A stretch of 64,000 nucleotides of DNA, taken from positions 372,001 through 436,000 of the forward strand of contig JADNRY010000013.1 in NCBI GenBank assembly GCA_015501585.1, read 5' to 3'. Every line of letters starts with the position of its first letter. The first letter of the stretch is position 1. Below the pieces are notes generated by a model. The model made no database searches, was not told the DNA's origin, and was given only the letters and a program-made list of their open reading frames with translations. This document shows positions 54,913 to 64,000 of this stretch, one piece after another. This DNA is from Rhodocollybia butyracea (Eukaryota; Basidiomycota; Agaricomycetes; Agaricales; Omphalotaceae). Made by a program: the position numbers and the translations under genes.

Positions 54913-57900
54913 TTACTCAAGACGAGATATCCAAGCACCATCATCCTCAATATTAAGTTCAGGACCAACGTATCTGTGTCAAAAGGCATTCAAGTTGAGC
55001 TACTCGAGCCCAAAAACAGTACGTACAGATTATTTCTGGACGCAAACTGTAGAAACCCTTTCCAATATGGATCGCATTTAAGAAGGTTACCATTTCCTAT
55101 GATCACTAGAAGTTCCTTTGCCCGTGTTATAGCGACATTCATTCTGCGGAGAAATGGGTAGTTGAAAACACATCTGGATCGGAGCAAATATGCTGACCTC
55201 TTTTTCTCAAACACCAAACCGATGCCCTTCTGTTTATCCTCACTCAAGAATCTTGCGCTAGACCTCACACACGATATGATCACCACTCGTTTCTCTCTAC
55301 CTTGAAAATCTTCCACGGTTCCAACATCCACTCGAGATAGAGAGGCTTGTCTCAATTTCTCTCGAACTTTCCATACTTGTTCTCGCCATGGAGCGAGAAC
55401 ACCGATTTCTTCGGGTTGAAGTGTTGGAAAGCTCTTTGAAGCTTCAGACATCAACGATGTGATAACGTTGAAGATATGTTCGATTTCGCCCAAGTTGAAC
55501 CACGTAGCTCGCTGGAGAAATATCAACGATATTTACTATACCTGATGCGTGGAACACGAACCTCATCAACACTTTCATCGTTGGCGTCACAGCCCAAAAA
55601 CATTACGGGGAATTTATTGTTAGATAGACCTTGCCATGAGATTAGGCCATTGCTGGCGCAGGGCTCCAGTGATTCCTGGATCAAATTGCAGACGGTCAGC
55701 TCATTCCAACATAAAAATGAACCAGATACATTATAAAATAAAGCAGAAGCTGGCATTAGAATTGCGGGATCCGAACGATAGTTCTGCAAAAGAGTAAGAA
55801 ATTGATGCCAGAATCACTACGAATACTAACTTTGACGAGGTTCACAAAAGGTTTAAACGGTGCACAAACTGAACTCTGGTGAATCGGAAGACTGGCATGG
55901 CGCGCTTCCGGGTGTTGTGCGTATAGAGGTCTACCAAAGAGACGCTCGAGCAGGGAAAGATCCAGTTCATAGTTACGTGCCTCTGGCGATGTGATGATAG
56001 GCCCCACTATGTTAACGCGTTAAACCATCTGGTTGCGCGGTAGAAAGAATTGTAATTTACGTTGATTAGGGTCACCGCATAGACAAAGTTGCGGTGTAGT
56101 CGCCAACGGATGATAGCAGGCGCTCGTTGTATTGGGGATCTCGCTATGTGACTGGTCACCGTCGAAAAGATCCGTTCGTGTAAGAACAACTGATATTGGC
56201 ACCAAAAGCTCGGGCTCCGATCCTTGCGCAGCCTACAATTTCGTTAATGACAGAAGACAACACGGGAGCAAGTATAACAACCTCGTCAATGAGTAGATGA
56301 GTCCAATGAGGAATTATCTGATGTTTCATTATCCGGTGTGGATGCAAAGACATCATTGTATGCTTTTTCAAACTCGCAGAGTGCCGAGTTTGTACACAGA
56401 GCTTCGACGAGGATATTTGCATCAAGGCACGATGTCACCACGACACGATAACTCATGAGTGATTTCCAAGGAGGAAGGGCGAACCTATCGTTTTCAACGT
56501 CTTCCGAGTCAAAACGAACATTTAGAGAACGTGAGTTTCGTTTATGAACAAGCGAACTTACAGCAAAATTGACGAATCGGATCTGGAACTTCCGCGAATG
56601 TCCTGTTTTGGTCATTGAGACGAAGCATGTCGCCTGGTTTGAGAGAGACGCCAAGACGCTGAGCCAATGTATCGGTTGCTGGGTTTGAGGGTGCGCAAAG
56701 CAAGATGTGAGCTTCAGGTTGAGTTCGTAAAATTTGGTGAACGCTTTCCACCACGGTCCTGAACATAGTTCAGGTTATTCAGCTCATAATACATACATAA
56801 CCAGCATTACCTGGTCTACAACTACAAGTTAACATATAGTGTCAGAAACAAAGAGACAATCACCTTTCCTGTTCCTGGAGGACCATAGATGAGAAATGGT
56901 ACGGGAGATTGGTACATGGAGATAGCAGATGCTGCTAGCTGGCACAAAGAATGAGGATGCAAATTTATAGCAAATGTAGCGAAGCTGACTCAACCCGTTG
57001 TTCGGTATTTAGTCCATTGTCGATCCACATCCCCCCCGTGATGTTTGGTGGTGTAGAAGGTATAGGAGGGTTGAGATGTAGATCCTCCAACTCTGGGAAC
57101 ATCCATCGGTGGGCCATATCACGTTGTCCGTTTATTGCTAGTGCACCGCCGAGAGTTAACGTAGCAACATCCATCACGACTGAGGGACGCGCATTGGTCA
57201 AAAACGAAACATTGAAGACTGGAGGAACCTCCTCCTCGGCCTTGTAGATAGGAAGTCCTCTCGACGTCTCTTGACCAGGAGCAGGGGGGATATACGTTTC
57301 GATGTGTTGCTTGAGCGCAGGACAGTAAAAATCTGCGAAAGTTGTGAACGAGAAACGAGGGAACCCATCAAAAAAACTTACGAATAAAACCTTCTCGTTT
57401 TCTAAGGCTAATTACTCGACCTTCAAAAGCGATACCAGATCCAATCTGCCATTCAACTAGGATCTCACGCAGCTGAAGAATATCTCCAATGTCCAACCTG
57501 GGATAATTTTCGCGAATTCCGGGTGATGAAATTGCAAACTCGGAATTTTTCCAATCCAAGGCCCTGATCTTCATCTGCCAAAATATGATTTTCTGTTTAT
57601 CGGCAGCCAACTGTTCCAATTCCCAGGATAGTAAACAGTTCCAATGCTGTCGATATTCCTGGGCATTCAATGGTGGACATAAACCAGACTTTGAGGGAGG
57701 AGGGATAGCAAGGAGAGAAGATGGGTATAAACTGGCAATTTTTTCAATAATTGAATCTGGTAGGAAAGATGTGATATATAGAGATGGAGGGAAGGAAGGA
57801 ATTGGATCAAGAATTTTCAGTGTTTGAGCTTGTTCTTGAATGTTTTTTAGAAATCGGGGAACGAAAATTTGGGCCTATGTGAGTTTGAGTATTGGAATGC

Positions 57901-58420
57901 GGAGATAGATATATAGATACATATTTATCAAATGTAAAGGAATCAGTTTTCTGTGGATTTGAGTATATTTATGTAAATAAGAATTTCAACCTAAACTTAC
58001 TTCAAGTTCATTATTTTTGGGTAATCCAAGAGGAGTTTGATTGTTTACTGGATCTTTGATTTCGATCGCCTTGGTTTGCAAGCTCCCCATATGGGGAGAG
58101 GAAGAGAAGCCAGGAAGGGAGCCAATTCTGCCGTTCCAGAAGACGTCGATGACGAGACCCTGATGTAGAGCGGAAATGGTGGCGGAGGGCTGACGAGTAC
58201 AAGTCTGATATGCTTCTTGTCCAACAGGCACTGGTCTTTCAGGATCAGAATGTGGAATATACCAGGCGTCACTGGTATGTTGCAGCAACGGGTATCCTAA
58301 AGGAGGATTGTGACCAGGTGGAAAGGGATATGCAGCGGGACCATGGTTTACAGGATATGGATGGTAGTAGGGAGGCGCAACGTAAAATTGTGAAGGGCCC
58401 GGGGCATATTGAAAGTTCAT
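54913..58420 (-). CDS. SF1 RNA helicase of the SDE3/MOV10 (Sad-3, Hrr1) type
   Basis: Superfamily-1 Upf1-like helicase, roughly 900 residues in many exons; starts MNFQYAPGPSQFYVAPPYYH at 58420 and ends NIEDDGAWISRLE at 54913. The N-terminus is Pro/Tyr/His-rich, followed by a beta-barrel-like region (IGSGIAFEGRVISLRKREGF). Helicase motifs in order: WIDNGLNTEQRVAV (Q-motif), YGPPGTGKT (Walker A, split by an intron near 56865), HILLCAPSNPATDTLA, LLIDEAAQGSEPE (DEAA), LCLCGDPNQLGPII, NYRSDPAIL, VGTVEDFQGREKRVVIISCV and MNVAITRAKELLVIIGN. Relatives act in RNA silencing: plant SDE3, fission yeast Hrr1, Neurospora Sad-3 and animal MOV10. A silencing or RNA-turnover role is therefore likely. Confidence 0.85.
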
Positions 58421-59211
58421 AACCGAGGGTGATCTGAGCGGGAAAGGTTCACTTTAAAGCAGAAATAAGGTGTGAAGAGCTTAGAATAAGAGAGCTTGAT
58501 GCATGCATATAAGTAACATATAAAGATGTGAAACCTATTTGACGCCTGTCGTCAAGTTCGCACCGTGACTTTTGCTGGATTCGCTCATTACACAGGATGA
58601 GCCATCTATATACTGTATATTGTATAAGTATCGTTTATATGTGATGAACCTCTAAAAGGTTAACCGCAAGCCCAATTGATTGCACAAAACTCTTTTCAGA
58701 GGTCGAAAATGTTACTCCAATTTTTGGCCTGATGTGCTTATGTTGTGCTTGCTCTTTTAAGATGGTGCATCACGACTTCAAGACACTTGAATCTCATTTC
58801 TTAACACTTCCAGAATAGCACCTTTCTGTGACTAACACATTGATATATCAGCGGGAAAAAAACAAAAAAGCTTGGCCCTGACTGTTGATACTTGCAAACA
58901 ACTTGAGGGCAGATACTCAGCGCTCAGCGCTCAACCAATGCTCATTGGTTGAGATTTAACTGTGTTTATGTACTATGTTCATACTTATTCGAGTAAGGAC
59001 AACTGAGTTTCAAAGCGATTACTATCGGGGGGACATGGGCGAACCATGCGACACAGATAAGACGGAATCAGTAGGTCAGTCCTTTTTTTGTCTCTCTACG
59101 CGTTCCATCGTCATTGTCAGGACCTTTGTGGATCGATTCAGACGATTTGAAGTCGAGGATCCCTGCGCGCTGCAAGGACCGGTAGTCGTCGCCAGATGCA
59201 TGGCACAAGGA
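58421..59211. other. Upstream region of the helicase gene
   Basis: About 790 bases, with the perfect palindrome at 58930-58953 and an AGCGCT-type doublet before it. The LCL3 3' UTR also falls here. No gene is recognised. Confidence 0.5.
58930..58953. promoter_or_regulatory. Perfect palindrome containing two opposed CCAAT boxes
   Basis: Arms CTCAACCAATG and CATTGGTTGAG flank a two-base centre (CT). Each arm holds a CCAAT/ATTGG core, the target of the HAP complex in fungi. It lies about 510 bases upstream of the helicase start; function is inferred only. Confidence 0.55.
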
Positions 59212-60424
59212 TCACCAAAACTTGAATTTACCGAGAAGAGACGTTGGGGAGGGAGCATTCGAAGACCGTGATTGCGTGCGTTCAGCAGTTGCTTTGGTAG
59301 GCTGTGTAGTATCCGTCGATGCATAACGGCGCTTGTATTCGGCTGGAGTTTCCCCGTTAAGACCACTTTGCCACATCCCTAGACGCAAGGCCCTACAATT
59401 TTGCGGTTTTGAACACGATAAGACAACGGTTCAGGGATACTCACTTTGCGCCAGTCTCGGTCCTAATATATTCCTCCTTGCCCCATTTTCCGTATTCTGC
59501 CCCTGCCTAAAAACAAGGCATGATCCAGCAGCTTTCGGGTAAAGAAAATAACGGAATCCACCTGTTCGTATGTAGTCGCCCATCCGACTCTCAGCATCTC
59601 AAGAGATAAACTACTTCCAAACATAGATCCAGGCAGAAACCGTTTCTTCACAACAACGTTTGCAACCTGAGTTTAGCATTAAACGATGATGAGGATGGAC
59701 GCAGAATGAAGAACGTACAACTCGAGAGTATTGGTCACGCGATATTAACTGGCAATACACAGTTTTACCCAGAATCCTGTTTGTTAACCACGCCAAGCTT
59801 TCCTCCGCGTACGGTTGAGCTAGACGGCCGAAGTGGGCAGCCTGGAAAGTTCATTGGTGCATACTCGGCTTTAAAGAGGGATGAGTACCTCTGGTGCATC
59901 TACACCAGATATGCGGATATGGATAGTCCGATTCTTCAGCGCCTTACTTGTGGAGGGAACACGCCGAAACTTTAATGGCCAAGACCACCCAATACCTGGA
60001 GTGTGGTACAAACTATAAATTTATAGTCAACTGCATGAAGTTTAGAGGACCTGGGTCTTACCGAAAGTTATCGGCGTCTCCTACACTGTCGGAAATTCCA
60101 TAAGCGACAGGAAAACAGACGGAAGAATTGAAGCGGACCTCGACACTATGCCTTTTATCCACCGTTTCTTCTGATAATTATCCGGGGTGATCCAGTCACC
60201 TGTCAATAGTAAATCTTTCGCAAAGGAACCAGGTCGCCTTGGGTAAACGCACTGTTCTCTAGCCGTTTGAAATAACGAAAGTGTATTCTAGAAACTCCAA
60301 GTGCTGTTATTGCTCCTGCTGCGCAAGCGGACGCAAGAAGAAGTAGAGGTGGTATACTGGAAACTTTGTTCTCCAAAGTCGTTACATATTGCTCCAGTTC
60401 TGAAGGAAGTTTCACTGGGGCCAT
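59212..60424 (-). CDS. LCL3: Lcl3-type mitochondrial thermonuclease-like protein
   Basis: Membrane-anchored staphylococcal-nuclease-fold protein. Starts [20 protein letters not shown] at 60424; exon 1 is 60253-60424. A single transmembrane helix follows ([20 protein letters not shown]). The nuclease domain reads [72 protein letters not shown] and [14 protein letters not shown], containing the expected calcium/catalytic Asp and Arg positions. The C-terminal part includes [18 protein letters not shown] and ends LLGKFKFW at 59212. Length and order fit Lcl3. The substrate is unknown. Its start lies 50 bases from the start of TAH18 on the other strand, so the two share a promoter region. Confidence 0.85.
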
Positions 60425-60474
60425 TGACGTGGTGAGAAGAAGATCAATCACGGGCGTTAATCTTATCTGATACT

Positions 60475-62682
60475 ATGACTCAAAACGTCTTGATTTTGTA
60501 TGCTACAGAGACCGGTACTGCTCAAGACACCGCTGATCGTGTAGCTCGAGAATGCCGAAGAATACATATCCCGACCCAAGTCCTTAGTATGGACAGATAC
60601 CCCCAAGTCAGTATCTTTGTGGATCTTCATTTGGTGCAGCGTAATCATTTTCATTAGGAAGATCTCGTTTCGGAAACGCTAGTGATATTCATTGTGTCTA
60701 CAACAGGATCTGGTACAGAACCAAGGTCTATGACAACCTTATGGAATATGTTATTAAGGTCTGATTTGCCGGAGGATCTGTTTGAAGACTTGCATTTTGC
60801 GGTTTTTGGTCTGGGTGATACCGCATACGAAAAGTTCTGCTGGCCCGCAAAACGGTTAACCCGTAGGCTCGAGGGTCTTGGAGCCGTAAAAATTTGCGAA
60901 ACAGGAGAAGGAGACGAACAGCATTTAATAGGGTTCGTCCCCTCATTTCTTTCCTCTGATCCAGTATTCATCTCGAATCAGAATAGATGGGGCACTAGTG
61001 CCTTGGCTGAGATATTTATCGGCCTCGCTGCTCGCATTGATACCACCCATTCCTGATCAAAGAATAATACCTCTGGATGAAACTCCTCCTTCTCGAGTAG
61101 CACTGGTTGAAAGATCCAGTCCGTCACCCAAGTGGCATGTCGATCCTTTAGACCAGGATCACGAATACCGTACGGCTATGGTCAAATGTAATACACGGAT
61201 AACGGCGCAGGATTGGCACCAAGATGTTCGTCATATTGAGCTCGATTTTGAAGACGATATCGAGTCAGTGGTCCTCGAGCTGTTTTTACGCAATTTTCAT
61301 CGAGATATAGATATTTTCCTGGAGACGTAGCCGTCGTGCATCCTATTACTGACATAGACGATGTAGAAAGCTTTCTGTCTTTCATGGGATGGGCAAACAC
61401 TGCTGACAACTTACTGGAAATAAAGCATATGTACAAAGGTCAGACATTACATTTCTTCTAATGATCTACCACCGATTGTCACCCTCAGATCAATCTCTTC
61501 CAGACCATTTACCTCGATTTGCAACTCTACGAACTATCTTTAGCCGCTATCTCGATTTCAACGCTGTTCCGAGAAGGACATTTTTCGGATACCTTCGCCA
61601 TTTCACTTCGGATGAGGCAGAGAAAGAGAGACTAGACGAGTTTCTCTCCCATGAGCATGCTGTAAGGATTCAATTATCTAATCTTCGCCCAGCTCACATG
61701 TTAGACCAGGACGAATTGTATGATTATTGCTATCGTGTCAAACGCACAATTCAAGAGGTCCTCTCCGAATTTCGAAAAGTTCAAATACCTATAGACTATA
61801 TATTCGATGTCTTTCCACCTCTTAGACCTCGTCAGTTCTCTATCGCAAGCTCTTCAAAGGCAAATCCCCGTCTTCACTGTTGCTGATCCAGGAGTAACCT
61901 ACACTCGTAGAGCCACCCCCGGTCAATCCATCTCTGTGTCGCGATTGTAAAATATAAGACCAAACTCAAAATTCCTAGACGAGGGGTATGTACCAGGTAT
62001 CTATCTGGCCTAAAATCAGGTCCGTAGATGACGACATTTCTCCGTTAAAAATCTGATCTGATATTTAGGCGACCTCCTTAGAATTTGTTTACTAAAGGGA
62101 TTCATACGGCTACCTACAAATGACGATACTCCAGTCGTTTGCGTAGGTCCTGGAACGGGTATCGCTCCGATGAGAGCAGTAATAGAAGAGAGAATTCATC
62201 GCAAGGCCTTTAGTATGAGAACTCTTGTTACATTTGTCGATGAACTTTGACGTTCTCCTATAGAAAATACTCTATACTTTGGCTGCCGCTCTGCTAGCAA
62301 AGATCAACATTACACTGAGGAATGGCAGCGCTACTCTTTGGACAAAGTACTCACGTATAGGGTAGCGTTTTCACGAGATGGGCCTGAAGGCGTCAAGAGG
62401 ACTTATGTTCAGGATCTGATTATCGCAGACGCCGCTCAAATCTGGAAGCTGCTTGATGAAAATGGTGCTTATTTGTTCATATCAGGGTATGCTTTCTAAG
62501 CCTTCCCTCATGCCCATTTGGATTCACAGAATGTTAGGTCTTCGAATAAGATGCCAGCTGCTGTGAAGGCGGCCTTACGGTCTGCAGCCATTAAATACGG
62601 CGCACGATCAGAAGAGGATGCTTCCCAGTATATCTTGGCTCTAGAGCGAAGTGGACGGTTGATCGAGGAATGCTGGAGCTGA
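60475..62682 (+). CDS. TAH18: NADPH-dependent diflavin oxidoreductase Tah18
   Basis: Passes electrons from NADPH through FAD and FMN to Dre2 for cytosolic iron-sulphur cluster assembly. About 600 residues in roughly eight exons, starting [20 protein letters not shown] at 60475. FMN domain: the phosphate loop above, [16 protein letters not shown] and [23 protein letters not shown] domain: [57 protein letters not shown] domain: [41 protein letters not shown] and [18 protein letters not shown]. It ends RLIEECWS at 62680. One intron near 60930 needs the acceptor CAG before AATAGATGGGG to stay in frame. No break was found. Confidence 0.9.
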
Positions 62683-63412
62683 ATTTGCCGTGATCTTGTT
62701 ACTAGTAAACGTGCTTCTATTCAAACCTAAAGTCCAACTCGGATATCTAGGTATTCTTCTGGTTTTGCAAGGCATGTAAGATACCTAGCGCGTGAGAGAA
62801 ATACTTATCATGTCTTGGGCCAACTGGGCAGGCAAACGTACACCTATATTGTTAGAAAATTGAACCAAAAGCAGCTTCACTTGACCGTTAATCACTGGAT
62901 GTTTTGTTGGCCTGGACCGTATGGTCATGGATGATACAGCTTGCATCTGAGGTGTTTGAAGTGAGCTACAGATCTCTGTGCAAAATAATGCCAAATTAAA
63001 AGCCAAGTTTGAGTCAAGTCATGCGCGAACTCGAAGGAAGCAAAGGATATTAGCTTGTGTTCTAAGTTTGGCCACAGACACAAATTCACAGAGAAGGGTG
63101 ATATGTGACAGGAAGCGTCCTGTTCTGATAAGTTATACTTGAGTCTTAAGATACGAATGTCTCGGAAAGCAGTCATCAAAGAGCGATAGTAGGTGAACAT
63201 CCTACTTAAGCTTACTCTCTGAGGAATCGTGGTGTCTAAGGCCAGCGCATCACATGCCGGTCCAGGATGCCGAAGGACACTCCAATGGCGTCTAAGATCT
63301 AAGCACTAACTTATGCCCTTCAAAACCCTGCTGGCACTAGATTCGAATTCTTCATACTTTCAACAGCCCGCGGAACGAGGATCTGCCAGCCACTTAACTC
63401 ACACTGTTCACA
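62683..63412. other. Intergenic, nothing recognised
   Basis: About 730 bases between TAH18 and HEM4. Minus-strand frames at 62785-63200 carry no domain. It should hold the TAH18 3' UTR and HEM4 promoter. Confidence 0.5.
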
Positions 63413-64000
63413 ATGAAGTTGAACTGTATTTTTTTGCGCGCGCTTGATGCTTCATCTCCCGACAAATATGAGGCTGCTTTTGATGCCCTTGGACCAGGTT
63501 GCAAAGGTGTCTGCGTCCCAGTTCTCGAAACCATTCTGCTGAACATTGACAAGCTGAAGGAAGTCATAACGCGTAAACCAACAGTGGACGCGGTAATCAT
63601 GACGAGCGCCAGATCTTGCGAGGCCTGGAAGACAGCTTTCACGCAGTCTGCGCATGGTCAAACCGAATCATGGTCAAACGTACTTTTCTATGTTGTCGGA
63701 GCCACTACAGCCGCTGTTCTGCGCGATATATATCAAAGTACAGGTCAAATTCGCGGAGAGCAGACTGGGACAGCGGAACAACTGGCAAAGTTCATTTTGG
63801 AAGATCTACCACACGATCGTCCAAAATGTCTCTTGTATCTGACCGGAGACAAAAATCGGGACACTCTAGCGAGCGCTTTGAATAAAGACAACATCGACTT
63901 GAAGTCAATCCAGGTATACGGAACGCGCGGAAGCGCCAGATTTCCAGCAGATCTAAGTGAGGCCTTGAAGAATCTCGAAAGAGGTACCTGATCCCCAAAG
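63413..64000 (+). CDS. HEM4: Uroporphyrinogen-III synthase (3' end outside window)
   Basis: Fourth common step of heme synthesis: cyclises hydroxymethylbilane with inversion of ring D. The open frame begins MKLNCIFLRALDASSPDKYE at ATG 63413. Family blocks seen are VCVPVLETILLN, DAVIMTSARSCEAWKTAF, FYVVGATTAAVLRDIY, GTAEQLAKFILEDL and CLLYLTGDKNRDTLASAL, then IQVYGTRGSARF. After KNLE the sequence GTACCTGATCCC is a likely intron donor near 63985, so the TGA at 63989 is probably intronic and the gene continues past the window. Confidence 0.85.

Noticed and set aside
1..64000. CRISPR arrays, prophage, IS elements or complete LTR elements
   Set aside because: No regularly spaced repeats, no transposase or reverse-transcriptase reading frames, and the gene structure is eukaryotic throughout.

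Overview
The window is nuclear DNA of a filamentous basidiomycete, most likely an agaricomycete. Genes are dense, on both strands, and cut by many 45-70 nt GT-AG introns. The content includes families typical of mushroom-forming fungi: an expanded-type protein kinase, a seven-helix DUF6533-like membrane protein, a CBM1-expansin (swollenin) and a GH3 beta-glucosidase. No bacterial operons, CRISPR arrays or rRNA are visible. Exon models were read by eye from splice sites and protein families. Where I give exon coordinates I checked the reading phase.

Layout. 1-1512: 3' part of a protein kinase. 3259-5128: RluA-type pseudouridine synthase and a small GPI-type surface protein. 5596-6001: intron-containing tRNA-Leu(CAG) followed by a broken copy of the end of an F-box/WD40/UIM gene whose intact copy lies at 32171-34904 beside a second tRNA-Leu. 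6150-10797: Uls1-like SNF2/RING protein with a SUMO-interacting motif. 11057-12571: forkhead factor; its C-terminal half is related to the large disordered protein encoded at 21616-24404. Between them lie a GH3 beta-glucosidase, an SDR, a UBE2S-type E2 and the phospholipid methyltransferase Opi3. 25672-31717: DUF6533-like membrane protein, zinc-finger protein and carboxymuconate-cyclase-like beta-propeller. 32171-39705: Ufo1-like F-box protein, an unnamed protein ending in a glycine-zipper helix, and Vps74/GOLPH3. 40893-49391: Poa1 macrodomain phosphatase, HMG-box factor, citrate carrier and Trk K+ transporter. 50735-54594: swollenin, tRNA-splicing subunit Sen15 and an orphan HHCC integrase-type zinc-finger protein. 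54913-64000: SDE3/MOV10-type RNA helicase, Lcl3 nuclease, Tah18 diflavin reductase and the start of uroporphyrinogen-III synthase.

Functional threads. Ubiquitin/SUMO is well represented (Uls1-like, UBE2S-like, Ufo1-like). tRNA maturation is present as both substrate and enzyme (two intron-bearing tRNA genes, Sen15). Plant-wall attack is represented by swollenin and the GH3 enzyme. The least explained pieces are the glycine-zipper protein, the HHCC protein, and the forkhead-tail family with its forkhead-less member. Three genes (UBE2S, glycine-zipper, Vps74) each need exactly one extra base to read through, two of them at G runs, which suggests small deletions in the assembly rather than three independent pseudogenes.
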